From the NCBI GenBank assembly GCA_031281895.1, contig JAITET010000015.1, forward strand, positions 1 through 17,550: a DNA stretch of 17,550 nucleotides, in the 5' to 3' direction. The position numbers were made by a program, and so were the translations under genes. Origin of the DNA: Puniceicoccales bacterium (GTDB taxonomy: Bacteria > Verrucomicrobiota > Verrucomicrobiia > Opitutales > JAIRKQ01). The notes under the pieces are model-generated. The model worked only from the letters and a program-made list of their open reading frames with translations, made no database searches and was not told the origin of the DNA. Below are positions 1-7,159 of this stretch, one piece after another (within the stretch, counting starts at the first letter, position 1; every line of letters starts with the position of its first letter).

Positions 1-1
1 T

Positions 2-325
2 GCGTTTTTTGCTGCCCTGATGTGCCAGGCCAACGTAGCCATTCTGATGTTTTTGCCAATTCTTTCCAACGTTGCCACATTCCTTTTCTTTTGGGCTGTG
101 ACATATAAAATAGGAGCCTATGTGGTGCGTTGGCTTGGGGCAGGGACAGAAATGCTGCCGGTGATTACAACCTTTGATAAAAATGCGATCCTTCACTATG
201 GCAAATTTACTGTTCGCATATTTGCCACCATAACCCTTGGGGCGATAATTTTGGGTCCACTTTTGGGTGCAATTTGCAGTGAAATTTACAGATATTATGC
301 CAAAAAGTATGCCAGTAAGTCCTAG
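2..325 (+). CDS. DUF2062-type membrane protein, C-terminal part (5' end outside window)
   Basis: The frame is open from the left edge, so the start codon lies outside the window and the first ATG here (position 20) is probably internal. About 107 residues are visible. They hold two hydrophobic segments, one at the start (around LPILSNVATFLFFWAVTYKIG) and one near the end (ITLGAIILGPLLGAI), followed by a basic tail. The spacing of an Asn in the first segment, a second SN motif, then a Tyr/Gly pair and a late Gly-rich helix fits my memory of the end of DUF2062 domains, small inner-membrane proteins of unknown role. I see no catalytic motif. The family call is by recall and moderate; membrane location is well supported. 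A stop codon (TAG) ends it at 325, and the next gene converges on it. Confidence 0.55.
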   Translation, partial: AFFAALMCQANVAILMFLPILSNVATFLFFWAVTYKIGAYVVRWLGAGTEMLPVITTFDKNAILHYGKFTVRIFATITLGAIILGPLLGAICSEIYRYYAKKYASKS

Positions 326-427
326 CTGCAGAGCAGCTTCCTTCTTGGCTTGTCTCTCCATAAGCTCTACGCACTGTTTTTATCGTTTTGGTGCATCCGT
401 GCAATACTTGTCCCAAAGCGACTCCTT

Positions 428-485
428 TAATTTTTTCAATGATTCGTGTTCCATCTCATTTCTTTCTCCACTATAATGTGGGGCT
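428..485 (-). repeat. 58-base dispersed repeat, copy A
   Basis: Read on the minus strand, this segment aligns without gaps to 6043-6100 on the plus strand: 48 of 58 bases match, and 9 of the 10 differences are transitions. It begins 6 bases after the stop of the minus-strand gene ending at 492. In one frame both copies read as related peptides (for example NEMEHESLKKL here and NEIEYESLEKL in copy B), so it may be a relic of a small coding sequence. In copy A an ATG at 454 opens a 24-codon ORF to a TAA at 380-382, and the same frame beyond that stop still looks protein-like (KQCVELMERQAKKEAALQ) until it meets the end of the neighbouring gene. I recognise no family. The rest of 326-491 holds nothing else I can name. 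Confidence 0.65.
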
Positions 486-491
486 AAACAA

Positions 492-1232
492 CTAACGGAT
501 TAGGTGTATGGTTTTGTTAAACTCATGCCCATTGGCATCTTTCAAGGATAATTTGGCAACTCCTTCTTTCTTATTGAACGAAGAAAGTTTACAAGTTGCC
601 TCCCCCATTGACACGCTGTCACCGATGTTATAAAAAATATATTTCTGTTCACTGGTCAAAACAATTTCCTTTCTGGTAATATCATCACTGATCGTAACCA
701 CAGGAAATTCGTAGTAGACACCATCTTTTTCGTACCCTTGTACATCAAACCCAATTACCCGTATTTTTAGCTCTGCACACTTATCCCCAACAGCACATTC
801 CGCATATCTATCCGTTTCAATATCCTTAAACATGATGACAGTTTTACCATCATTTTTGGATTGCGAATATCCCTCCACCCTTATCCGATAAGGCTTATTT
901 CTAACCTCAGACAGATATAGTGGAAAAGTATCATCAACCATGAGAACATCATAGGTTTTAACTATTGTTTTTCCGCTTTCGCCATATACGGATGGACATG
1001 TAAATAAATCAAACTCACTGGGGGATTTATCTTTTTTCAAGCTTCGCATCCAGGAAAAATCTTTTTTTGTAAAAGATAAAAATGTTGCCTTCTCCTCCGT
1101 CTTTTTATGATTTTCAACGTCTGACTTCATTTCTAGATGGGTTTTACTTTTTTTCAAAGAAAAAGTAACCCACGAGCTGCCAAAGATTAAAGCAACCATC
1201 AACATTAAAAAAAGCTTCTTACCATTAGACAC
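492..1232 (-). CDS. Anchored/exported protein of unknown function, Amuc_1099-like by recall
   Basis: This encodes about 246 residues. The N-terminus has a KK pair followed by a single hydrophobic stretch (LFLMLMVALIFGSSW), which fits a signal anchor or uncleaved signal, so the rest is probably outside the cytoplasmic membrane. A charged linker follows, then a motif like EFDLFTCPSVY near residue 75 and a beta-rich remainder of short strands (RIRVEGY, KTVIMFKD, ELKIRVIGFDV). A DLFT-P-Y motif followed by such strands recalls a protein family of Opitutae and Akkermansia linked to pilus-like systems (Amuc_1099 type). That link is memory only. Start choice: the frame opens with TTG at 1247, but a promoter-like site at 1253-1281 would place transcription start almost on that codon, so I prefer the GTG at 1232. 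ATGs at 1205 and 1199 are possible. No clear ribosome binding site is visible. Confidence 0.75.
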   Translation of the reverse strand: MSNGKKLFLMLMVALIFGSSWVTFSLKKSKTHLEMKSDVENHKKTEEKATFLSFTKKDFSWMRSLKKDKSPSEFDLFTCPSVYGESGKTIVKTYDVLMVDDTFPLYLSEVRNKPYRIRVEGYSQSKNDGKTVIMFKDIETDRYAECAVGDKCAELKIRVIGFDVQGYEKDGVYYEFPVVTISDDITRKEIVLTSEQKYIFYNIGDSVSMGEATCKLSSFNKKEGVAKLSLKDANGHEFNKTIHLIR

Positions 1233-1252
1233 GGAGTTATTATACAAAAACT

Positions 1253-1281
1253 TTTATCATTTTCCTAGAATTTTTTGTCAA
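1253..1281 (-). promoter_or_regulatory. Candidate sigma70-type promoter for the 492-1232 gene
   Basis: On the minus strand a perfect TTGACA (1281-1276) is followed, after 17 bases, by GATAAA (1258-1253). It lies directly upstream of the minus-strand gene in a divergent intergenic region. A TATAAT further downstream has no matching -35 at normal distance. The plus-strand gene at 1376 has only a weaker candidate here (TTGTCA at 1275-1280). Confidence 0.45.
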
Positions 1282-1375
1282 TTTAAAATAAACCGCGTAG
1301 ATATTATTTTTTTATTTGTAATTTTTGCTTGCAAATTTCATTTTTATATGTTTCTGCTTGAGAAAAGGAGATTTT

Positions 1376-1657
1376 ATGAAAAACAATGTTATCGACTGTT
1401 TTAAGAATGTAGGCAATGTCATCTTGGTAGAGCGAAGGGGTATTTTCAGAGGAAAAGCAATAAATAACTCTAGGGTAGGTTTTTATAAACTGCATGTATC
1501 AGGGAAGTTTTTTAAGACGCTAAAGCGTCTATTCAACGCATTAGCCGTGGCAGAGGTAATGGCTGCCTTCCGAAAAACTCCTGAAGAAATCCGAATCGAA
1601 GCAATTAAGCAGGAAAGGCTTCAACAGGAAGACGCAATAAGGGAAATAAGTTGTTAG
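1376..1657 (+). CDS. Hypothetical 93-residue basic protein
   Basis: The start is set by a strong ribosome binding site, AAGGAG, six bases before the ATG at 1376; the frame is open upstream to 1325 but that part has no such site. I do not recognise the protein. The first half is basic and beta-like with many Lys/Arg (VERRGIFRGKA, GKFFKTLKRL). The second half is a predicted amphipathic helix rich in Glu, Gln and Lys, ending with a Cys. There is no signal peptide, membrane segment or metal-binding cluster. It could bind nucleic acid or a partner protein, but that is a guess from charge. It stands alone, diverging from the anchored protein gene on its left and converging on mnmG. A stem-loop (GATTTTTC at 1658-1665 with GGAAAATC at 1672-1679) starts directly after the stop codon but lacks a following T run. 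Confidence 0.7.
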   Translation: MKNNVIDCFKNVGNVILVERRGIFRGKAINNSRVGFYKLHVSGKFFKTLKRLFNALAVAEVMAAFRKTPEEIRIEAIKQERLQQEDAIREISC

Positions 1658-1744
1658 GATTTTTCACGGCTGGAAAATCAAAAAGAGAGCAAGACAGTCC
1701 CAAGTTACTTTCGGCATGGGAAAATTTAGAAATAGGCAAATAAA

Positions 1745-1855
1745 ATTTTATAGTCATTAAAGTTGAAAAAGGCCTGTTTGTGTAGATAAAAGCTGAAAAT
1801 TACAAGTAAAGAGTTGCAAGTAAAGGTGCCTTTTCAACGAAGATGACTATAAAAT
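1745..1855. repeat. 111-base element with long imperfect terminal inverted repeats
   Basis: The outer 13 bases, ATTTTATAGTCAT at 1745-1757, are perfectly inverted at 1843-1855. After a 4-base mismatch the match resumes with GTTGAAAAAGGC (1762-1773) against GCCTTTTCAAC (1828-1838), apart from one extra A. The arms are about 28 bases long and enclose 54 bases. Inside, the unit TTACAAGTAAAGAG is followed at once by a near copy, TTGCAAGTAAAGGT (1800-1827). The element lies between two convergent genes, the 93-residue protein gene (+) and mnmG (-). It could be a bidirectional terminator, a small structured RNA or a MITE-like insertion. T-rich tracts lie just outside on both strands. I saw no second copy in the window. 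The rest of 1658-1945 contains only a short AT-rich palindrome (TTTTTCGAAAAA near 1862-1873). Confidence 0.6.
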
Positions 1856-1945
1856 CCCATATTTTTCGAAAAAATCTTTTTGAGTCTTTGGCTAATCGGC
1901 TTGTGTTAACAAGTTTTAGAGGGTGGAAGATGGTGGTAGCATGTT

Positions 1946-3832
1946 TCAGCTTCGCCTAGATTTTTCTAGCGTTACTAAAACTAGGGAAATATCAACGGGA
2001 GTGATACCGCTAATTCTTGAAGCCTGGCCGAGGTTTTGCGGCTTATAGAGTTGCAGCTTTTGCCGACTCTCACTGCTTAGACTTTTTACACTTTCGTAGT
2101 TAAATGCGGGAGGAATTTTAACATGTTCCAGCACCGAAGACTTTTCTATGGCTCTTCGTTCACGCTCAAGGTAGCCCGCATAGCTAATTCTATAAATCAC
2201 CTCATCTTGTACGGACCGAGTTTCACCATAAAAATCATTTGGAAAAGCAATGGTATCTCGATTTCGTGCTTGAACAAGCCAATCTCCTATGGTTTTGGTT
2301 TCAAATTTTTCGGAGTGTAAACGCATTATCCAGGAATTTATTTTATCCACTTTCTCGTGGGTTCGTCGGATCCTGGTTCCATCGATTAATTTAAATTTTT
2401 CTGCAAAATCCAGCAGCCTGACATCGGCACTCCCATGGTTTAATAGTAACCTGTGTTCTGCCCTACTTGTAAACATTCTATATGGTTCAAATGTTCCTTT
2501 TGTTACCAAATCATCGATTAGTACACCTATGTAGGCATCATGGCGTCCCAATATCATCATATCCTGTCCCAATGATTTTCTTCCGGCATTGACCCCCGCC
2601 ACAAGTCCCTGTCCTGCCGCTTCTTCATATCCTGACGTTCCATTAATTTGACCAGCAAAAAACAAATTTTCTATGATCTTCGAATGTAGGGTGGCATCAA
2701 TCTGCGTTGGTGGAGCGAAATCATACTCCACGGCATAGGCTGGACGCAATATCCTAGCGTTTTTCAATGCCGGAATACTTTTTAATACCTCCAGTTGCAC
2801 GTCCAATGGCATACTAGATGATAAACCGTTGATATACCACTCGTCGGAATAATACCCTTCCGGTTCTAAAAACAATCGATGCTCATCATGATCAGGAAAT
2901 TTTACGCACTTATCTTCAATACTTGGGCAATATCTCGGACCGATACCTTTGATTTCTCCGGAGTAGAGGGGAGAATGGGAAATATTGCGCAAAATTATTT
3001 CTTTCGTGGCAGGAGTAGTATGGGTAATCCAACAGGACTTCTGGTCGTGAAAACTGGGACCGAGGATGGCACAGTTTTTTATATCCCCAGCAAATTTTGT
3101 ATCAAACATATTGTCGAACATTTCCTGGTCCCGGGTGTCGTAAAAAGCAAACAGGCATGGGGAAACGTCTCCACGTTGTTCTTCGCAGGCGGAAAAGTCG
3201 ATTGACCTCCCTAAAACCCGCGGCGGGGTCCCCGTTTTCATTCTATCAAATTTGATACCATAGCTGGACAGGCTATCCGACAGGTATTGGGCGGAAAAAT
3301 CTCCCAACCGTCCCCCTAGGATTTTATTTTTACCTATGTGTATCACCCCATGTAAAAATGTCCCACTGGTTAGCACTACCGTTGTGGAAAATATCTCCAT
3401 ACCGGTATCGGTGGAAACTCCAATTATCCTATCGTCTTCCACAATTATTCCGGTAACAATTGCTTGAAAAATAGACAAATTGTTTGGCACTTGGGTGAGA
3501 ACCTGTTTCATTCGTAGGGCATACATATCTTTATCGCATTGGGCACGGGGCCCTTGTACCGCAGCTCCCTTGGAACGATTTAGAAGTCGAAATTGAATGG
3601 CGGTTGCATCTGCATTTATTGCCATTTCACCCCCCAAAGCATCAATTTCACGCACCATATTACCTTTTGCTAATCCCCCAATGGCAGGATTGCAGCTCAT
3701 CTTTGCAATCGTATCAATATTCCCCGTTACCAATAATGTTTTTGCTCCGACTTTGGATGCGGCAAGAGCTGCTTCGCATCCAGCATGACCTCCCCCGCAG
3801 ACGATGGTGTCGAAGGCTTTAAAATTTTTCAT
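1946..3832 (-). CDS. mnmG: tRNA uridine-5-carboxymethylaminomethyl modification enzyme MnmG (GidA)
   Basis: MnmG is the FAD-dependent partner of MnmE. The complex adds an aminomethyl or carboxymethylaminomethyl group to C5 of wobble uridine in certain tRNAs. The protein is 628 residues, close to the usual 620-630. The N-terminal dinucleotide-binding motif GGGHAGCEAA starts at residue 13. CNPAIGGLAKGN follows, with Cys at residue 47 as in E. coli. Further family blocks are visible: RLKTGTPPR-like (MKTGTPPRV), GPRYCPSIEDK with the second conserved Cys, FFAGQINGTSGYEEAA, EPYRMFTSRAEHR and the C-terminal GQASRISGITP. An insert precedes CWITHTT relative to E. coli, which I recall from Opitutae homologues. 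The frame is open to 4075, but those 81 extra residues lack family similarity, so I start at the ATG at 3832. The ribosome binding site is weak. Its partner mnmE is at the right end of the window. Confidence 0.97.
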   Translation of the reverse strand: MKNFKAFDTIVCGGGHAGCEAALAASKVGAKTLLVTGNIDTIAKMSCNPAIGGLAKGNMVREIDALGGEMAINADATAIQFRLLNRSKGAAVQGPRAQCDKDMYALRMKQVLTQVPNNLSIFQAIVTGIIVEDDRIIGVSTDTGMEIFSTTVVLTSGTFLHGVIHIGKNKILGGRLGDFSAQYLSDSLSSYGIKFDRMKTGTPPRVLGRSIDFSACEEQRGDVSPCLFAFYDTRDQEMFDNMFDTKFAGDIKNCAILGPSFHDQKSCWITHTTPATKEIILRNISHSPLYSGEIKGIGPRYCPSIEDKCVKFPDHDEHRLFLEPEGYYSDEWYINGLSSSMPLDVQLEVLKSIPALKNARILRPAYAVEYDFAPPTQIDATLHSKIIENLFFAGQINGTSGYEEAAGQGLVAGVNAGRKSLGQDMMILGRHDAYIGVLIDDLVTKGTFEPYRMFTSRAEHRLLLNHGSADVRLLDFAEKFKLIDGTRIRRTHEKVDKINSWIMRLHSEKFETKTIGDWLVQARNRDTIAFPNDFYGETRSVQDEVIYRISYAGYLERERRAIEKSSVLEHVKIPPAFNYESVKSLSSESRQKLQLYKPQNLGQASRISGITPVDISLVLVTLEKSRRS

Positions 3833-3982
3833 GGGATATTTTTTTCCAACTTTTAACAAAAATGCGAGGAAAAGTTTTAATATCCCTCGGAATGGGTTCA
3901 AAGCCTGGATTATTTTCTGTCTATTTCTCGCCCAAAACCTAGCTTTCATGCGACAATTCTTTGGACAAATCTCAGAAAAAAC

Positions 3983-4017
3983 TTGACAAAATATCCCATT
4001 TCTAGTCCTTTTAAGGA
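3983..4017 (+). promoter_or_regulatory. Candidate greA promoter region with 12-base palindrome
   Basis: A perfect TTGACA lies at 3983-3988. Where a -10 box would be expected (4006-4011) there is instead the perfect palindrome TCCTTTTAAGGA at 4006-4017. A poor -10 overlaid by a palindrome could mean a regulated promoter, but it may be chance. The 261-base divergent gap between mnmG and greA (3833-4093) also has the string ATATCCC or its complement three times (near 3833, 3881 and 3990). Confidence 0.25.
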
Positions 4018-4093
4018 ATGAGATATTTATTAGTGTGGCGTAGATTAATGTAGTAGTCAGAATCTTAATTTGCAAAACTGATGAAGGGGCATC

Positions 4094-5965
4094 ATGGAAA
4101 AAAAAGACATAGACAGTTTAATTGAAGGAAATTTCTTGTTGGAGAAGTCTCGGTGTGACCTTGAAAAGATGGCACGTGGGACCTATTGTCTACATGGATC
4201 TTTCGGAGTTGGACAGTTGAAAGGGTATGATGTGGAAAAAAAGCGACTTATTATTATTTTTGGAGATTGTAACAATGAACCTCGCCTAATGGATCCGGTT
4301 TTCTGCATAAAAAAATTGGAAGTTTTACAGGACGACCATTTGCTGGTTAAATTCCACAACAATCCAATGGAAATTCGTCAGAAGATGAAAAAATCATCGG
4401 TCGCGTTGGTAATGGAATATCTAGAAAAAGCACCGAACCACAAGGCTTCCCTAGGCGACATCGAAAAAACCTTTGGAAGAATAGTAGAAGAAAAAAATTT
4501 TAAAAGGTGGTGGAATGTTACCAGAAAACTGATAACCAAGGAACCAAAATTAACCCTAACGGAAGGCAATGTAACCTATCTGGAACTCTGTGACGAGCCT
4601 GTCCCAGAAGAAGATCAATTGATGCAACAATTTGATTCCGTACGTGATGTGCATCAGAAAATAATTATTGCAGAAAAATTCTTGTTACTGCTAAAGGCGA
4701 ACGAATCTTTGAAGGATTTTGGTGTAAGAATTGTTGAGTGTTTGTCCGAAATGTGTTCGTCTAAGGTTAAAAAAATTGCCGCTGCCGACAGATTTCGAGC
4801 ATGTGTCGTCAGGGATGAACTGGCGAAATTGTCTGGTATCAACATTGATTCATTGAGCCCAAAGTTAGAAGCCCTTGTCGGCGAGTATTCGAACCTGACG
4901 AAGGTCTGCGACAATTTACAACCGAATTACTATGTCACTTTTTTAGAGTTAGTGACGCGGGTATTTCCCGATGAATGGGAAAAATTGTGTTTCAATATTT
5001 TAAAAAATTGTAACGAAAGGTTGACCAATGAGTGCATCATTTACCTTAAAGACAATTCCTGTGCAGATTCTCTCCGAACAACGTTCGTAAAATGGCTGAA
5101 AGAGAAAAGTTTGCGGGCAGTCCTTTTGCAATGGATTATAAAAAATCGTCATGCCAAAAAATTCGAAGAAGTATTTTCGGCAGAATTGATGTCCCATGAA
5201 CTACTACGGGCGATATTTTGGGCAATCGACAACGAAGCATTGATGTCAGCTGGCAAATTAAGAAAAATCCCACTGGTAGAATTGTTGAACAATGACAGAA
5301 CATTAATCCGTGATCTATTGTCAAATGCTACGGAAGAAATAGCAAGTGACTTGGCCCAGACTCTACTTATCAACCAGGGAATTGACAACCTTTCAAAAAA
5401 ATCCCTTTTGGCACGATTTATAGCCATATTTCCTGGGCTCCAAGAACTTGTTTCGAGTGCCAATAAGACAAAATTGCCACAGGATATTTCCCTAAAAGTC
5501 TCCCTGGCTAGCTTGGAAAATAAACGCAAGGAATATGACCTACTAATTAAGGAAAAAATACCGGCCAACAAAAAAGCCATTGAACTTGCCCGTGAACATG
5601 GGGATTTGAGCGAAAATTCCGAATACAAAATGGCGAGGCAGGATCAAGATACCCTACTGTCTAGAAAAGCTCAGTTGGAAGAAGAGTTAAAAATGGCCCA
5701 TGTTATCGATTTTGTCAACATTGATACATCAATGGTTTCTATCGGATCCGTTGTAAAAATTCGTCAAGTGGATTCGGGGGAAACCGCTGAATACACTATT
5801 TTGGGGGCGTGGGATAGTGATCCTTCCAAAAATGTCATTTCGTACAAAACAAGTATGGCCCAATCATTGCTTGGGAAAAAAGAAAAAGAGATTATCGAAA
5901 CCATTTCAGAAGATCGCAAAGAAACATGGCAAATCGAATCAATCAACGCCTATACGGGACTCTAA
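4094..5965 (+). CDS. greA: Long GreA-type transcription elongation factor with PVC-style N-terminal extension
   Basis: GreA enters the secondary channel of RNA polymerase and stimulates cleavage of backtracked RNA. The module is in the last ~160 residues: a coiled coil whose tip reads HGDLSENSEYKMARQ, with the acidic catalytic pair at Asp504 and Glu507, then the C-terminal FKBP-like domain (GSVVKIRQVDSG to the end). Ordinary GreA is about 158 residues; this protein has 623. Its N-terminal region contains a small beta module (YCLHGSFGVGQLKGYD, near residue 33) and a Trp-rich stretch (KRWWNVTRKL, near residue 136), then a long helical region. The same order occurs in the long chlamydial GreA as I remember it. 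The role of the extension is unknown to me; the GVG/KGYD part resembles tudor-like polymerase-binding folds only loosely. Start: ATG at 4094 after GAAGGGG. It diverges from mnmG and converges on holA. Confidence 0.9.
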   Translation: MEKKDIDSLIEGNFLLEKSRCDLEKMARGTYCLHGSFGVGQLKGYDVEKKRLIIIFGDCNNEPRLMDPVFCIKKLEVLQDDHLLVKFHNNPMEIRQKMKKSSVALVMEYLEKAPNHKASLGDIEKTFGRIVEEKNFKRWWNVTRKLITKEPKLTLTEGNVTYLELCDEPVPEEDQLMQQFDSVRDVHQKIIIAEKFLLLLKANESLKDFGVRIVECLSEMCSSKVKKIAAADRFRACVVRDELAKLSGINIDSLSPKLEALVGEYSNLTKVCDNLQPNYYVTFLELVTRVFPDEWEKLCFNILKNCNERLTNECIIYLKDNSCADSLRTTFVKWLKEKSLRAVLLQWIIKNRHAKKFEEVFSAELMSHELLRAIFWAIDNEALMSAGKLRKIPLVELLNNDRTLIRDLLSNATEEIASDLAQTLLINQGIDNLSKKSLLARFIAIFPGLQELVSSANKTKLPQDISLKVSLASLENKRKEYDLLIKEKIPANKKAIELAREHGDLSENSEYKMARQDQDTLLSRKAQLEEELKMAHVIDFVNIDTSMVSIGSVVKIRQVDSGETAEYTILGAWDSDPSKNVISYKTSMAQSLLGKKEKEIIETISEDRKETWQIESINAYTGL

Positions 5966-5999
5966 AACACGGCGTCAAAAAGTGATCATAGAAGAAATA

Positions 6000-6026
6000 C
6001 TCCACGGGAGGGGAAAAGCGTGGGAG
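6000..6026 (-). terminator. Candidate terminator for the DUF502-ybaB-holA cluster
   Basis: CTCCACG (6000-6006) pairs with CGTGGGAG (6019-6026) over 7 base pairs with one bulged G, closing a 12-base loop. Read on the minus strand, the hairpin is followed by TATTTCTTCT, an interrupted T run, and lies about 70 bases beyond the holA stop. On the plus strand no T run follows, so it is less suited to greA. Confidence 0.4.
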
Positions 6027-6042
6027 CAACTCCTATACGTAC

Positions 6043-6100
6043 AGTCCCATATTGTGGCGGAGATGGAAATGAGATAGAATACGAATCATTGGAAAAATTA
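6043..6100 (+). repeat. 58-base dispersed repeat, copy B
   Basis: This is the partner of the minus-strand repeat at 428-485 (83% identity, no gaps). It begins 77 bases after the greA stop and its last three bases are the complement of the holA stop codon. Unlike copy A, it has no ATG at the equivalent place (ATA instead), so if the ancestor was coding this copy is decayed. A neighbouring frame (5982-6077) reads as a short plausible peptide ending VAEMEMR, but without a ribosome binding site. Confidence 0.65.
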
Positions 6101-7159
6101 CTCATTGCCCGCATAGCATTTCACGGCTAGACCCTTTATGATGGATTTTTGATCCTGGTAGTGCTGCGTGATTTCATCAAAAGCAGATGTAAATAATATC
6201 TGAAAATCTAGCAATCTGGACAGTTTGTATTTCAAAACCAGTGGAATTAGTTTGGAAAGATACCACGTGTTTTGAGAAAAAACACTAAATGTAGTTTTGG
6301 AAAAACCTTCCATATGGAAGAATTTTGAAGCATAAATAAAATCGTTTTTGGAAAAGTTATGGCCTATAACCTTTAGAAGTCTCAGATCCGCCAATGTTCG
6401 AAGCTGTATTAAGGTTCTGTTTCTCGACTGTAGGGCGGAAAGTAGTGCCCTGGCATCGGTGTTATGGAAAAAGTATCTATCTATGGACTTGAATGTTTCC
6501 TCCAGGTCATTTTCAAAAAACTTCTCGATTGGTTCGAAAAAATTCCCAGTGTCATAGTCATCGGTCAATGACAAAACATCATCCCGGCCTATGGCATTCT
6601 TTCGACCAGAGGTATAGGCTGATAATTTGTTGATCTCCTGTTCCCACAGTCTTGCATTGTTTCCACACTTTGATTGCAACAGCTGAACGGCATCAGGATC
6701 TATGGCAATTCCATTGGCATTGGCAAACTGTTCGATGGTATTTGGTCCGGCATTGGAGTCAACATCAATGCTTTCAACGGTAGCCGATTGGGTCAAATCT
6801 TTAAAAATCTTCGTTCGCCTATCAATCTTGGCCGTAGAAATTATCACTTTTTTATCATGGGCAGATTTTATACTTTCAAAAAGAGAAAGAACAAGGTCTT
6901 TCTGGTCGGTCGACAGGGATGGTTCTCCCAGGAAATAGGCACTGCGTAGCCATACCGTCTGGTTCTCAGGAAATAGTGATAGGGTATCTAGGCAAGAAAC
7001 GGCATTGCCTATGCCGCTGGAGAGATCACTGGCCTCATCAAATATAAAAATTTCACCTTGGCCATTGCATAGGGAGTTAAATATAACACGAGCGCGACGA
7101 TCTACTAGGAAATCGTCGCTACCATAAACAAAAGTCACGCTTTTGTTGTTGTCTTGCAT
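6098..7159 (-). CDS. holA: DNA polymerase III delta subunit HolA
   Basis: HolA is the clamp-loader subunit that opens the beta sliding clamp. The 353-residue length is close to E. coli HolA (343). The N-terminus VTFVYGSDDFLVDRRARVIF matches the family opening, in which a G-D-D/E-x-F-L motif starts the first AAA+-like domain. KVIISTAKIDRRTKIFKDL near residue 105 matches the family's 'L-D-R-R-x-K-x-x-K' block. The middle carries a helical collar-like region (LLQSKCGNNARLWEQEINKL, ALLSALQSRNRTLIQLRTL). As usual for delta, there is no complete Walker A motif. The start codon overlaps the ybaB stop by one base (TAATG), so translation is probably coupled. The end of the gene touches repeat copy B. 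Confidence 0.88.
   Translation of the reverse strand: MQDNNKSVTFVYGSDDFLVDRRARVIFNSLCNGQGEIFIFDEASDLSSGIGNAVSCLDTLSLFPENQTVWLRSAYFLGEPSLSTDQKDLVLSLFESIKSAHDKKVIISTAKIDRRTKIFKDLTQSATVESIDVDSNAGPNTIEQFANANGIAIDPDAVQLLQSKCGNNARLWEQEINKLSAYTSGRKNAIGRDDVLSLTDDYDTGNFFEPIEKFFENDLEETFKSIDRYFFHNTDARALLSALQSRNRTLIQLRTLADLRLLKVIGHNFSKNDFIYASKFFHMEGFSKTTFSVFSQNTWYLSKLIPLVLKYKLSRLLDFQILFTSAFDEITQHYQDQKSIIKGLAVKCYAGNE

Noticed and set aside
1800..1827. Tandem 14-base units as a CRISPR-like array
   Set aside because: Only two adjacent units with no spacers; nothing CRISPR-like and no cas genes nearby.
1745..1855. Identification of the inverted repeat as 6S RNA, SRP RNA or tmRNA
   Set aside because: I could not find the conserved motifs of these RNAs, and a long stem alone is not enough.
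3833..4075. An 81-codon N-terminal extension of MnmG (frame open to 4075)
   Set aside because: The family sequence begins at the ATG at 3832 (MKNFKAFDTIVCGGGH), giving 628 residues. The extension has no family similarity and fills the divergent promoter region.
5817..6077. Plus-strand 86-codon ORF overlapping the end of greA
   Set aside because: Two-thirds overlaps greA in another frame. Only the last part (5982-6077) looks protein-like, and it overlaps the repeat; no start signal.
428..6100. The two 58-base copies as inverted ends of a mobile element
   Set aside because: They are inverted relative to each other, but the DNA between them holds core genes (mnmG, greA), no transposase or integrase is present, and they differ at 17% of positions.
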